In this document: positions 47,716 to 55,991 of the stretch, piece by piece
How positions within the stretch are numbered: the first letter of the stretch is position 1
Layout of the letters: each line of letters begins with the position of its first letter
Source of the DNA: an uncultured Flavobacteriales bacterium
GTDB lineage: Bacteria; Bacteroidota; Bacteroidia; Flavobacteriales; Crocinitomicaceae
DNA: 64,000 nucleotides
Reading direction: 5' to 3'
Assembly: GCA_946482515.1 (NCBI GenBank)
Contig: CAMLRS010000002.1
Span: 62,001-126,000 of the forward strand
Position numbers and translations under genes: made by a program
Notes under the pieces: model-generated
Told to the model about the DNA's origin: nothing
The model's input: the letters and a program-made list of their open reading frames with translations, nothing else
The model's database searches: none

Positions 47716-48944
47716 TTATGTTTCTTTTTGTAGAATGGCTTCTTCTTATTCCGGTTGTTATTGTTCCTCTGACCATCCGATCGACCTCCCACGTTCCAGA
47801 CGGGGCCGGTTCCCAATTCTTCCGGAAGTGTTTCCCGCGGAATCTCAGCTTCGATGAGTCGTTCGATACGTGCAAGCTTCGGCATGTCTTTCTCATTGAT
47901 GAGCGTGAATGCTTCGCCTTTGGTATTCGCACGCGCCGTACGGCCAATGCGGTGAACGTAATCTTCGGCATCACGCGGTGCATCGTAATTGATCACCATG
48001 TTGATTTCCTTGATGTCAATTCCGCGGCTCATTACATCAGTGGCCACGAGGATACGTGTGCGCTTGGAACGGAAACCGCGCAGTACTTCTTCGCGCTCTT
48101 CCTGCTCGAGGTTGGACGAAACGCCCTGCGTAGCTTTGAAACCGCCTTTGCGCAGCGCATAAACGATTTCGTGCACCTTGCTTTTCGCCGAAGTAAACAC
48201 AATGATGCTGCTGTAATCCGGGCGGCTGGTAATGATGTGTTTCAACAGCTCGTTCTTCTGGTTATCGAATGCAAGGTAAACGTGCTGAGAAACGCCCGCA
48301 GCCGGTTTGGAAATCGACAAGGCGATCTCTTCCGGATTGATCAGGATTTTTTGCGCCAGGGTTTTGATCTTAGTCGGCATCGTCGCGCTGAAGAGCAATG
48401 TCTGGCGGTTTTGTTTCGGAATGTAGGAAATGATGCGCTCGATATCTTCAGCGAAACCCATGTCGAGCATCTTGTCAGCTTCGTCGAGTACAAGGTGGCG
48501 GATCTTCGAGAAATCGACATACCCTTGCATCAGGTGCGAAAGCAGCTTACCGGGCGTAGCCACGATAATATCTGTTCCTTCGACGAGTGCATTTTTTTGC
48601 TCATCCCATTTTGCGCCATCGCCACCGCCGTAAATAGCAGCTGAGCCGACCGAAACGAAATAAGACAATCCCTGGATTTCCTGTTCGATCTGAACAGCCA
48701 GCTCGCGGGTTGGCACCAGGATCAATGTATCGATGGAAGCATCTTCTTTGCCAGTCAGCTTGTGCAGGATCGGCAGAATGAATGCGGCTGTTTTCCCTGT
48801 TCCGGTCTGGGCACAGGCCAGCAGATCGGTATTGTTGAGGATATGCGGGATGGCCTGTCCCTGGATTGGTGTGGCCGTTTCGAATCCCATGTAATGGATG
48901 GCCTCGAGCACCTGCTCGTTCAGGCCCAGTTCGTTGAATTTCAT
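47697..48944 (-). CDS. rhlE: DEAD-box RNA helicase (RhlE type)
   Basis: A 415-residue DEAD-box helicase that unwinds RNA duplexes with ATP, typically in ribosome assembly or RNA decay. Motifs in order: Q motif (FETATPIQGQAIP), AQTGTGKT, PTRELA, GG, TPGKLL, DEAD, SAT, then VFTSAKSKV, ATDVMSRGID and HRIGRTAR. The C-terminal tail is basic, with NNNRNKKKPFYKKKHKK, typical for the RhlE group. The symbol is by family resemblance. The stop codon lies inside the terminator hairpin shared with the adhesin gene. Confidence 0.9.
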   Translation of the reverse strand: MKFNELGLNEQVLEAIHYMGFETATPIQGQAIPHILNNTDLLACAQTGTGKTAAFILPILHKLTGKEDASIDTLILVPTRELAVQIEQEIQGLSYFVSVGSAAIYGGGDGAKWDEQKNALVEGTDIIVATPGKLLSHLMQGYVDFSKIRHLVLDEADKMLDMGFAEDIERIISYIPKQNRQTLLFSATMPTKIKTLAQKILINPEEIALSISKPAAGVSQHVYLAFDNQKNELLKHIITSRPDYSSIIVFTSAKSKVHEIVYALRKGGFKATQGVSSNLEQEEREEVLRGFRSKRTRILVATDVMSRGIDIKEINMVINYDAPRDAEDYVHRIGRTARANTKGEAFTLINEKDMPKLARIERLIEAEIPRETLPEELGTGPVWNVGGRSDGQRNNNNRNKKKPFYKKKHKKTPAE

Positions 48945-48990
48945 AATCGCGGTAAAGGTACGGATTATTACCGAGCGCGATGGCAGTGGA

Positions 48991-49482
48991 TTATAAGGTT
49001 TTCCGCCATTCCTTAAGCGTCATTTCCGAGTCGTTGATCACGTCGTAATACTGGATGGAATAATCGGGATAAATGTGGAAGGTGTAATAAGTCGCCAATG
49101 CCTGACCATTATCCTCTGCAACGGAAACCGTATAGTATTCTTCATCGTCTGAAGGGCGGTTGCTGACATAGGCTTTCAGGCCGCGTTTTCCATTGGATTT
49201 CTTGCGAATGGACTCATCCATTTTCTGGATTTCGGGCAGATCGAGAACCAATTGCACTATTTTGTCTTCAGCGGTAGGATTGGGCTTGGCTTCGTGACTT
49301 TCTTCGGTTTCCGGGGCTGGTGCGCCTTTCTCCGGCTGAGCGGCTTTCTTTTTCGCTTCAGGCTGTGCTTCCGGTCGATTGGCATACGGATAATCTTCTC
49401 CCATCGGAGGGTTTTTCGCAGGATCGTTGTTGCAGGCAGTTATAAAAAGGCCTGCGATCAATAGGGGAAACAACAGTTTCAT
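48991..49482 (-). CDS. Small lipoprotein of unknown function
   Basis: A 163-residue lipoprotein with signal end ITAC (Cys17). A long low-complexity linker rich in Pro, Glu, Ala and Lys (about 20-75) is followed by a compact domain of about 85 residues (VQLVLDLPEIQKMDESIRKKS ... TFHIYPDYSIQYYDVIND). That tail looks like a small alpha/beta fold seen in other Bacteroidota lipoproteins, but I cannot name it. It is monocistronic. Confidence 0.7.
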   Translation of the reverse strand: MKLLFPLLIAGLFITACNNDPAKNPPMGEDYPYANRPEAQPEAKKKAAQPEKGAPAPETEESHEAKPNPTAEDKIVQLVLDLPEIQKMDESIRKKSNGKRGLKAYVSNRPSDDEEYYTVSVAEDNGQALATYYTFHIYPDYSIQYYDVINDSEMTLKEWRKTL

Positions 49483-49576
49483 GGCGTGTTTATTTTAACC
49501 GGAAAATACGGAAAATTGCCGTTTGTTTCAACTGTTGGGATTTTTTAACCGCTGATTTCGACTTCCAAAAACAAAA

Positions 49577-49604
49577 ATCCCCTTCCGCCGAAACGAAAGG
49601 GGAT
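49577..49604 (-). terminator. Terminator of dnaK
   Basis: ATCCCCTT (49577-49584) pairs with AAGGGGAT (49597-49604), followed on the minus strand by a U-rich tract (from AAAAACAAAAA on the plus strand). Confidence 0.75.
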
Positions 49605-49623
49605 CCCTGTGTATTTGTTGCTG

Positions 49624-51537
49624 TTATTTCTTCTCGTCCACTTCTTCGAAGTCCACATCGGTTACTTCGTCGTTGCTGGAACCGCCGGAAGCATTGCCAC
49701 CTTGCTGAGCACCCTGATCTGCATTTCCGCCAGCGTTCGCCGCGTTGTACATTTCCTGGGAAGCTGCCTGGAATACGTTGTTCAGACGCTCCATTGCAGG
49801 CTCAAGGTTGGCCGTGTTCTTAGCCTCGAATTCTTTTTTCAGATCAGCCAGCGCATCTTCGATCGGCTGCTTTTTATCGGCAGGGATCTTGTCGCCGTAT
49901 TCTTTCAGCTGACGCTCTGTCTGGAAGATCAGCGAGTCGGCTTTGTTCACCAGCTCGGCTTCCGATTTACGCTTGCTGTCGGCATCTGCGTTGGCTTCTG
50001 CTTCTGCTTTCATGCGCTTGATCTCGTCGTCGCTCAGACCGGAAGAAGCTTCAATCTTGATGGATTGCTCTTTACCTGTTCCTTTGTCTTTCGCAGAGAT
50101 GTGCATGATACCGTTGGCATCCACGTCGAAAGTTACTTCGATCTGTGGCTCACCGCGACGTGCCGGTGGAATGTCTGTCAGCTGGAAACGGCCGAGTGAA
50201 CGGTTGTCGTTTGCCATCGGACGCTCGCCCTGCAATACGTGGATATCTACTGCCGGCTGGTTGTCTGCCGCTGTCGAGAACACTTCCGATTTCTTGGTAG
50301 GAATGGTTGTGTTGGCTTCGATCAGCTTGGTGAATACGCCACCCATGGTTTCGATACCCAATGAGAGCGGAATCACGTCGAGCAGGAGCACGTCTTTTAC
50401 TTCACCTGTGAGTACACCACCCTGGATCGCAGCTCCAACAGCTACTACTTCATCCGGGTTTACACCTTTGGAAGGCGCTTTTCCGAAGAAACGCTCCACG
50501 GCATCCTGGATTACAGGGATACGTGTAGAACCACCTACGAGGATTACTTCATTGATGTCGCTGGTAGAAAGGCCCGCGTTTTTCAGAGCCGAACGGCACG
50601 GTGCAATTGTACGCTCCACGATGTCTGTGATCAGCTGTTCGAATTTGGAACGTTGCAAGGTGCGCACCAAGTGCTTTGGAATACCGTTTACCGGCATGAT
50701 GTATGGCAGGTTAATCTCGGAAGAAGTCGTAGAAGACAATTCGATTTTTGCCTTTTCCGCAGCTTCTTTCAAACGCTGCAGAGCCATTGGATCTTCGCGC
50801 AGGTCGAGTCCTTCTTCTGCCTTGAACTCTTCAGCCAGCCAGTTGATGATCGCGTTGTCTACGTCGTCACCACCGAGGTGTGTATCACCGTCTGTAGCGA
50901 GTACTTCGAAAACGCCGTCGCCGAGCTCGAGGATGGAAACGTCATGCGTACCACCACCAAAGTCGAATACAACGATCTTCTGGTCAATTCCTTTTTTATC
51001 GAGGCCGTAAGCAAGTGCTGCCGCTGTTGGCTCGTTGATAATACGTTTTACGGTCAGACCGGCAATCTCTCCGGCTTCTTTCGTTGCCTGGCGCTGCGAG
51101 TCGTTGAAGTAAGCCGGCACGGTGATCACCGCTTCGGTTACTTCCTGTCCGAGGTAATCTTCAGCTGTTTTCTTCATTTTCTGAAGTACCATAGCGGAGA
51201 TTTCCTGCGGTGAGTATTTGCGGTCGTCAATTTCTACACGCGGGGTGTTGTTATCGCCTTTTACCACTTTGTAAGGTACGCGGGAAGTTTCGGCTTTAAT
51301 TTCGTCGAATGAGCTACCCATGAAACGCTTGATCGAATAAATCGTCTTGGTCGGATTGGTAATGGCCTGACGTTTTGCAGGATCACCGACCTTACGCTCA
51401 CCACCTTCTACGAATGCCACTACGGACGGTGTTGTACGTTTTCCTTCCGAGTTTGCAATCACGACAGGTTCATTTCCTTCCATGACCGAAACACACGAGT
51501 TGGTTGTTCCTAAGTCAATTCCAATTATTTTTCCCAT
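49624..51537 (-). CDS. dnaK: Chaperone DnaK (Hsp70)
   Basis: A 637-residue Hsp70, started at ATG 51537 ([20 protein letters not shown]). The ORF continues upstream, but that part is not DnaK. It has ATPase motifs [29 protein letters not shown] and [14 protein letters not shown], the linker [12 protein letters not shown], and the substrate domain. The C-terminal tail is Gly/Ala/Gln-rich and ends EEVDEKK. It folds proteins with DnaJ and GrpE, neither of which is next to it. The upstream region has palindromes that may be regulatory. Confidence 0.97.
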   Translation of the reverse strand: MGKIIGIDLGTTNSCVSVMEGNEPVVIANSEGKRTTPSVVAFVEGGERKVGDPAKRQAITNPTKTIYSIKRFMGSSFDEIKAETSRVPYKVVKGDNNTPRVEIDDRKYSPQEISAMVLQKMKKTAEDYLGQEVTEAVITVPAYFNDSQRQATKEAGEIAGLTVKRIINEPTAAALAYGLDKKGIDQKIVVFDFGGGTHDVSILELGDGVFEVLATDGDTHLGGDDVDNAIINWLAEEFKAEEGLDLREDPMALQRLKEAAEKAKIELSSTTSSEINLPYIMPVNGIPKHLVRTLQRSKFEQLITDIVERTIAPCRSALKNAGLSTSDINEVILVGGSTRIPVIQDAVERFFGKAPSKGVNPDEVVAVGAAIQGGVLTGEVKDVLLLDVIPLSLGIETMGGVFTKLIEANTTIPTKKSEVFSTAADNQPAVDIHVLQGERPMANDNRSLGRFQLTDIPPARRGEPQIEVTFDVDANGIMHISAKDKGTGKEQSIKIEASSGLSDDEIKRMKAEAEANADADSKRKSEAELVNKADSLIFQTERQLKEYGDKIPADKKQPIEDALADLKKEFEAKNTANLEPAMERLNNVFQAASQEMYNAANAGGNADQGAQQGGNASGGSSNDEVTDVDFEEVDEKK

Positions 51538-51589
51538 ATCACTAGTTTTCTTTCTGATTTTTGTTTTCTGTCTTTCGACGATCTGTTTT

Positions 51590-51695
51590 GTCAATGATTA
51601 TGCCATCGGAAAAATCTGGGGCCGAACTGACAGTTTTGTCATTTTCATTGCAGTTACACGGCAAAAACGCCGTCAAATTGACAGCATTTCTGACA
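51590..51695 (-). promoter_or_regulatory. Palindrome-rich upstream region of dnaK
   Basis: It contains TGACAGTTTTGTCA (51628-51641, perfect palindrome with four-base centre), GTCAAATTGAC (51672-51682) and two direct TGACA boxes. On the minus strand TGGCATAATCATTGAC lies at 51590-51605, about 53 bases before the ATG. It looks like a weak sigma-54 type (GG-N10-GC, last base differs). The repeated TGTCA/TGACA boxes could be operator sites for a heat-shock regulator. Both readings are inference. Confidence 0.4.
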
Positions 51696-51731
51696 AATCA
51701 GAGGAAAAAGCCTCTTCGGAAACGGTTCCTG

Positions 51732-52052
51732 TCATGCCTGCGGAATGAATGCGGCTTCGGCCAGCGGCTCGTCATCGCGTTTGCGCATAACCGGCTCTTC
51801 ATCCACGTGTGCGGCTCCGCCATAATTTCCGGATGTACCAAAGGCTTTTTTTTCGAGAAAATCCGTCACAGGACAATGGCCCGTAATACCGCGATACAAC
51901 ATATAACCGGCCGTAGCTCCTTTGACCAGGCTTTTTCCGCGAACGGCCCGGAAAAGCATGAGCGCACCCGATCCCACTGAAGCCATGCGCTCGAATGAAG
52001 AAATATTTCGTTCCGAAACCGGTGTTTCTCTTCGATCCTTATCTGTTTTCAT
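51732..52052 (-). CDS. DUF2892-like (YgaP-type) small membrane protein
   Basis: A 106-residue protein, started at ATG 52052 (MKTDKDRRETPVSERNISS). The frame is open upstream to 52097. The middle (SSFERMASVGSGALMLFRAVRGKSLVKGATAGYMLYRGITGHCPV) has the pattern of DUF2892, including GxCP. The tail is acidic (VDEEPVMRKRDDEPL). Its function is unknown; it probably lies in the inner membrane. It is divergent from nothing nearby and lies upstream of dnaK in the same direction. Confidence 0.75.
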   Translation of the reverse strand: MKTDKDRRETPVSERNISSFERMASVGSGALMLFRAVRGKSLVKGATAGYMLYRGITGHCPVTDFLEKKAFGTSGNYGGAAHVDEEPVMRKRDDEPLAEAAFIPQA

Positions 52053-52255
52053 GATGCTAGTATTAATGCAGCTTTGTGCCGCAGTTCGAATAAACAAGTT
52101 AGCAAAGAATCAGGGGAAAAACGTGGGCTTTAGGCTTTATTAACCGGACTTCAGGACATTAGGACATCAGGACTGGAAATAGCAAAGCAAAACCATCTAT
52201 GTGCTCTATGTGTCCTATGTGGTTAGACTGAGAACTGGAAATTGATGACTGAAGA

Positions 52256-53209
52256 CTACTTTCGAGTATAGACTTTGCTATTGACCTTTTTGACTTTGTC
52301 CTTGGAATCGGAGATCGTGGCCGTCTGAGTCGATTCGATCTTTTCCATCCAGCCGTCAGATAAGCGCATCGAGAGCTTCATTTTGTTGCTCATGTTCACT
52401 TTGGCTTCGTTGAAATCGATCTTTTTGGTTTTGTCCATCACAAAGACCATGATGAAGGACAGCATGAATTCTTTCAATTCTTCCTTATCCGGCTTCGTAG
52501 TCAGGTTGATGGTTGCCAGGTCTTTCGGCTTGTTGATGCCCATTAAGGTCAGCTTGCCTGTTCCAGTCAGGCTGACGTTGCCGATCGTGGGGAAATACAC
52601 TTCGAGGTCGACCGGCTGGCTCAGTATCAGCTCAAATCCGTAGAGTCCGTGAATGTTAATGATGTCGGAAATGTAAAGCGCCTCCACATCTTCCAGCTCG
52701 GAAAAATTGGCAATAAACAGATCGATGATTCCACTATAGGCTTTGGCCATTTCCGGGTCCTTCACGTCGGTGATCAGCTTCTTGGATTCCTCCAGTTTTT
52801 GGAGCAATTCTTCCTTGAGCTCCGGCAGGTTCAGAATGGTATCGAAAGAACCGAATTCATCTGTCTGATAACGGATCACGCTTTCCATTTGCAGGGAATT
52901 CAGGATTTTCTCCAATTCCTTGTCTTCATTTTCGTGGTTCTCTCTCAGGTAGCGCGCTTCGAAAATGTAGGTGTGCTCGGTACTGTCGACGACTTTCAGC
53001 TCGAGGTCGTATTCCACTTTCGATTCGCTTGCGATCTTATCTGAATTGGCTTTGTACTTAGTGGCCGATTCCACGATATGATAGGTGCTCTTATCGCCCA
53101 CGCTCCAGTAACCAAAAGTGGTGATTTTCGAATTGGACACCACATTGGGCTGTTGCTGCGCAATTAAGCTCAGCGGAAGTACAAAAAGGAGAATAAAAAG
53201 CTTGTTCAT
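52256..53209 (-). CDS. Secreted protein of unknown function (317 aa)
   Basis: A 317-residue protein with a signal peptide (1-18, ending SLIAQQQ). The mature part is mixed: a beta-rich N-half (KSTYHIVESATKYKANSD ... TYIFEARYLREN) and helical stretches (LPELKEELLQKLEESKKLITDV). The C-terminal part repeats amphipathic strands and ends DSKDKVKKVNSKVYTRK. I do not recognise the family. No lipobox or sorting domain is present, so it is probably periplasmic. It is monocistronic. Confidence 0.7.
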   Translation of the reverse strand: MNKLFILLFVLPLSLIAQQQPNVVSNSKITTFGYWSVGDKSTYHIVESATKYKANSDKIASESKVEYDLELKVVDSTEHTYIFEARYLRENHENEDKELEKILNSLQMESVIRYQTDEFGSFDTILNLPELKEELLQKLEESKKLITDVKDPEMAKAYSGIIDLFIANFSELEDVEALYISDIINIHGLYGFELILSQPVDLEVYFPTIGNVSLTGTGKLTLMGINKPKDLATINLTTKPDKEELKEFMLSFIMVFVMDKTKKIDFNEAKVNMSNKMKLSMRLSDGWMEKIESTQTATISDSKDKVKKVNSKVYTRK

Positions 53210-53300
53210 CTGGCGGTTTCAGGCGGCAAAAGTAATCAAACTTCCGCCATCACTAGTGTTCCGTGAGCTTTTTAGCGATTTTCAATTGATGGCCAGAACA

Positions 53301-53687
53301 TCAAAGTTTCTTCCAGGCAATCACCACAATCTCCACCAAAGCACCCAATGGAAGCTTATCGACGGCATAAGCCGCACGCGTCGGACGGTGCTCACCAAAC
53401 ACATCGGCATAGTAACCGTTGAATTCCTTGAAATCGTTGATATCCTCGAGCAGTACGTTAGCGTAAACAACATCGTTGAGCGTAAGACCGGATTCTGCCA
53501 GCACAGCTTCAATATTGCTGAACGCCTGACGGGTTTGCGCTTCCAGACCTTCTACCAATGCGTTTGAAACAGGATTCAATCCAACCTGACCGGAAAGAAA
53601 AACGGGAACGCCGGGAGCCGACGGAATGATTCCCTGTACATACGGGCCTACAGCCGCTGGTGCGTGTTGACTGGAAAGGATCTGCAT
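53301..53687 (-). CDS. ridA: RidA family reactive-intermediate deaminase
   Basis: A 128-residue protein, started at ATG 53687 (MQILSSQHAPAAVGPYVQGI). It has GQVGLNP, Arg104 in HRPTRAAYAVDKLP (carboxylate anchor) and Glu119 in GALVEIVVIAW, the catalytic residues of the RidA clade. It hydrolyses 2-aminoacrylate and other imines made by PLP enzymes. A CAAAAATA (minus strand TATTTTTG) at 53706-53713 resembles a -7 box. Confidence 0.92.
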   Translation of the reverse strand: MQILSSQHAPAAVGPYVQGIIPSAPGVPVFLSGQVGLNPVSNALVEGLEAQTRQAFSNIEAVLAESGLTLNDVVYANVLLEDINDFKEFNGYYADVFGEHRPTRAAYAVDKLPLGALVEIVVIAWKKL

Positions 53688-53796
53688 AGTTGTTGTTTTA
53701 AGAGTCAAAAATAGTCATTTGAGGAAATAGTGAACAGGCAATAGTAAATAGGCAAGTGTGGCTCAACTAATGCCTATTGCCTAATCACTATTCTTT

Positions 53797-54717
53797 TTAA
53801 TAAAGACGCTGCCGCTTGATCATATATGTCGAGAGCACTTCCTGGAGGCCATGCTGAATATCGGCTGGCATGAAATCGACGGAATAATGGGCACAACGCA
53901 GCTCGATATCGTGGAAATAATTCCGGATCGCTTCCGTATAAGCCTGCTTGACTTCCGAAGGATGCAGCTTCATCCGCTCACCGGTTTCCATATCCACGAG
54001 GTTCATCGGGCGGTTTTCGAGGGCGAAATCGACTTCGGTTTGTTTATCAACGACGTGGAAGATCACCACTTCGTGTTTGTTATGGCGCAAATGCTGGATC
54101 GCCTGCATAAACGTGTCCAACTGATTGGGATCGTCGAGCAGATCGGTGAAGAGCACCACCAGGCTGCGACGGTGACACAGCTCGGCAATATCGTGTAACG
54201 CGCGTATGGCGTCTGTTCCTTTTTTAGTTTGCTCCGAATAAGCATGAAGCTGCTGTTCCATTTCGTGGAGCATGTAGCGGTGATGCGCAGCCGACGATTT
54301 GGCCGGTGTATGCGTTCGAAGGCCTGTATCAAATAACGACAAACCGACCGCATCGCGCTGGCGTTTCAGCATTTCGGAAATGGATGCCGCAGCCAGCATC
54401 GAGAATTCCAGCTTCGAAAGCGTGTTCTTGCCGCGGTACTGCATACTCGACGAGGTATCGATCACCAGCTGGCAACGCAGGTTGGTTTCTTCCTCGTATT
54501 TCTTGGTAAAGAGCTTTTCGCTTCGGGCAAACAGCTTCCAGTCGATATGACGGGTGGATTCGCCTTTGTTGTAAAGCCGGTGTTCCGCAAATTCCACAGA
54601 AAAACCATGGAACGGACTTTTGTGAAGCCCGGTAATGAATCCTTCCACCACCTGTTTGGCCAGCAGCTCGAGGTTACCGAACTGCGCGAGGTCTTCCTTG
54701 CGTATCCCTGTGATCAT
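53797..54717 (-). CDS. DUF58 domain protein (MoxR-associated)
   Basis: A 306-residue cytosolic protein with the DUF58 pattern. It has GFSVEFAEHRLYNKGESTRHIDWKLFARSEKLFTKKYEEE, then VIDTSSSMQY, close to the metal-binding DxSxS of von Willebrand A domains. Further on is LVVLFTDLLDDPNQL. DUF58 proteins normally pair with a MoxR AAA+ ATPase, often in operons with vWA and TPR proteins used in gliding or stress. The MoxR gene is not in this window, so the gene is an orphan of the usual set here. Confidence 0.9.
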   Translation of the reverse strand: MITGIRKEDLAQFGNLELLAKQVVEGFITGLHKSPFHGFSVEFAEHRLYNKGESTRHIDWKLFARSEKLFTKKYEEETNLRCQLVIDTSSSMQYRGKNTLSKLEFSMLAAASISEMLKRQRDAVGLSLFDTGLRTHTPAKSSAAHHRYMLHEMEQQLHAYSEQTKKGTDAIRALHDIAELCHRRSLVVLFTDLLDDPNQLDTFMQAIQHLRHNKHEVVIFHVVDKQTEVDFALENRPMNLVDMETGERMKLHPSEVKQAYTEAIRNYFHDIELRCAHYSVDFMPADIQHGLQEVLSTYMIKRQRLY

Positions 54718-54857
54718 ACGTTAAAATTAAACATTTCTTCGAGCTTTTTATGCCCTGGGAGACAACGCGGGCGATGCTTCGTTCGTTTGTCAAATAACCA
54801 AACGGACAATCTTCGGATGTATTTTCCGTTCTGATTGAAATGCTTAGCTTTGAAACA

Positions 54858-55517
54858 ATGACGCATTCGCTGAAGCTACAACTTGCTTTTATCTGCCTGG
54901 CGCTTTTGCCGGCGTCACCTGCTGTTGCGCAGCTTATCCGCAACGACAAGCTGCACGTTACGCTTGAAGCGGCATTGCCTTCCGGACGCGCCAATCCGGC
55001 GTATCGCCAGTACCTGAACGGGCTCATTACTTTCCAGCCGAAATTGCAGTACAAGTTTGCCGAATCGTGGTACGTGGCGGGCGGAGCACGTTACAGCTAT
55101 GCAACCGTAAGCGAATTCAAAGTGCCGGTGAAAACCCGCGGCGGCGAACACGTTGTGGGCGGTTTCCTCGAAGCAGGCTGGTGCAGCTGGCAATCGGAGC
55201 GCTTCGGACTGGAATTCGGCGTTAAAGGCGGATTGGCCCAGCATTACTTCATCACCGATCTCACCCGCGAAACGGGCATTGAAAAGCTCACCGCACTTTA
55301 TATACAGCCAACATTCTCTTTCATCCTCGCTTCCGACGAAGCCGTGGCGTATCGCTGGATCGTAGGCTATTGCATCGATGGCTACGACTTCAAGCCGTTC
55401 CACCTCGGCATGGAAACCAATGGTGGCTTTACATCCGACGACCTCAATAAACCGTCGCAGGCATTGCTGGTAGGATTTGCGTTTTCGTGGTATTTCGGGA
55501 ATGAGCGATCGGAGTGA
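54858..55517 (+). CDS. Predicted outer-membrane beta-barrel protein
   Basis: A 219-residue protein, started at ATG 54858 (MTHSLKLQLAFICLALLPAS). An in-frame ATG at 54840 would add six residues. The signal peptide ends about residue 24 (AVAQL). The rest alternates Tyr/Gly strands (YKFAESWYVAGGARYSYATVSEFKV; FGLEFGVKGGLAQHYFI) and ends in ALLVGFAFSWYFGNERSE, with the aromatic near the end typical of eight-stranded outer-membrane barrels. Function unknown. Confidence 0.72.
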   Translation: MTHSLKLQLAFICLALLPASPAVAQLIRNDKLHVTLEAALPSGRANPAYRQYLNGLITFQPKLQYKFAESWYVAGGARYSYATVSEFKVPVKTRGGEHVVGGFLEAGWCSWQSERFGLEFGVKGGLAQHYFITDLTRETGIEKLTALYIQPTFSFILASDEAVAYRWIVGYCIDGYDFKPFHLGMETNGGFTSDDLNKPSQALLVGFAFSWYFGNERSE

Positions 55518-55816
55518 TTCATAACCCTCTTAATTTCTTCACCACAAAAGGCACAAAAGGTTTCTGAGAAGTACTAGCGTATTTCGGAGCGCCTCGTCAT
55601 TCTGCCGAGTCTACACAAAAGAGGCTTTCTCAATAAAATCGATAATTGATAGGAGCCAGTCTGCTTTTGCTTAATCCTCCCCCTCCAAAGAGGAAATGCT
55701 TGAAATTCTTACAACGATTCCTTTGTTTCCTTAACAAACAAGGTTAAGCAATGAATCTTGCTCCTTTGTGGTGAAAGATGATTCGTTAAAAAAATTGTAG
55801 TATATTCGTCAACGAA
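55518..55816. other. Intergenic region with repeats
   Basis: A 299-base stretch holding the second MITE-like element (55540-55775) and a short C-rich repeat at 55675-55696. No ORF of its own. Confidence 0.6.
55540..55775. repeat. MITE-like intergenic element, copy 2
   Basis: A left end CACCACAAAAGGCACAAAAGG and a right end TTGCTCCTTTGTGGTG form inverted ends. Inside, CTTTGTTTCCTTAACAAA (55721-55738) is the inverted form of the internal motif in copy 1, about 18 bases from the right end. So the whole element is in the opposite orientation to 34180-34388. A short C-rich repeat is also inside. Confidence 0.6.
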
Positions 55817-55912
55817 ATGAAAAACACACAAAATCTGCAAAATCAGCAAGCACTGAATAACAATCTGTTCAGGGCCGGGGAGGATTTTGCCAAAAACGTG
55901 TGTCGTAAGTAA
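55817..55912 (+). CDS. Asn-rich leader ORF 1 of asnA
   Basis: A 31-codon ORF. The first 16 residues contain KNTQNLQNQQALNNN: six Asn and four Gln. Codons 14-16 are AAT AAC AAT (55856-55864). It ends TAA at 55910-55912, 24 bases before a strong terminator. The codon run and position match an attenuation leader peptide. A TATATTCG box at 55801-55808 lies too close to be its promoter with certainty. It could instead encode a real small protein, but the terminator and the downstream asnA gene favour a leader. Confidence 0.6.
   Translation: MKNTQNLQNQQALNNNLFRAGEDFAKNVCRK
55875..55883 (+). promoter_or_regulatory. Candidate antiterminator segment of leader 1
   Basis: CCGGGGAGG closely matches the 3' arm of terminator 1 (CCGGGAGG, 55952-55959). 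It could pair with the 5' arm CCTTCCGG (55941-55948) with one bulged G and block the terminator. It starts 11 bases after the Asn run, so a ribosome stalled there would leave it free. Inference from complementarity only. Confidence 0.4.
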
Positions 55913-55936
55913 AGCATCAGACAACTAAATAATAGC

Positions 55937-55968
55937 AAAGCCTTCCGGATTCCGGGAGGCTTTTTTTT
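55937..55968 (+). terminator. Attenuator terminator 1 of asnA leader
   Basis: AAAGCCTTCCGG (55937-55948) pairs with CCGGGAGGCTTT (55952-55963), 12 bp with one G-U and a three-base loop, then T8. It is a very strong intrinsic terminator, yet it lies upstream of asnA. Confidence 0.85.
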
Positions 55969-55970
55969 GT

Positions 55971-55987
55971 TTTAAACAGTGTTTAAA
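55971..55987. promoter_or_regulatory. TTTAAACA/TGTTTAAA palindrome (TetR-like operator)
   Basis: TTTAAACAGTGTTTAAA, a palindrome with 8-bp arms and one centre base. It lies between terminator 1 and leader ORF 2. A closely related palindrome occurs at 57225-57241 in the tetR promoter. It may be an operator, or coincide with a second asnA promoter. Confidence 0.45.
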
Positions 55988-55991
55988 TAAC

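Noticed and set aside
49943..51010. Long antisense ORF over dnaK
   Set aside because: It is a common shadow of GC-rich dnaK coding. The dnaK frame is unambiguous.
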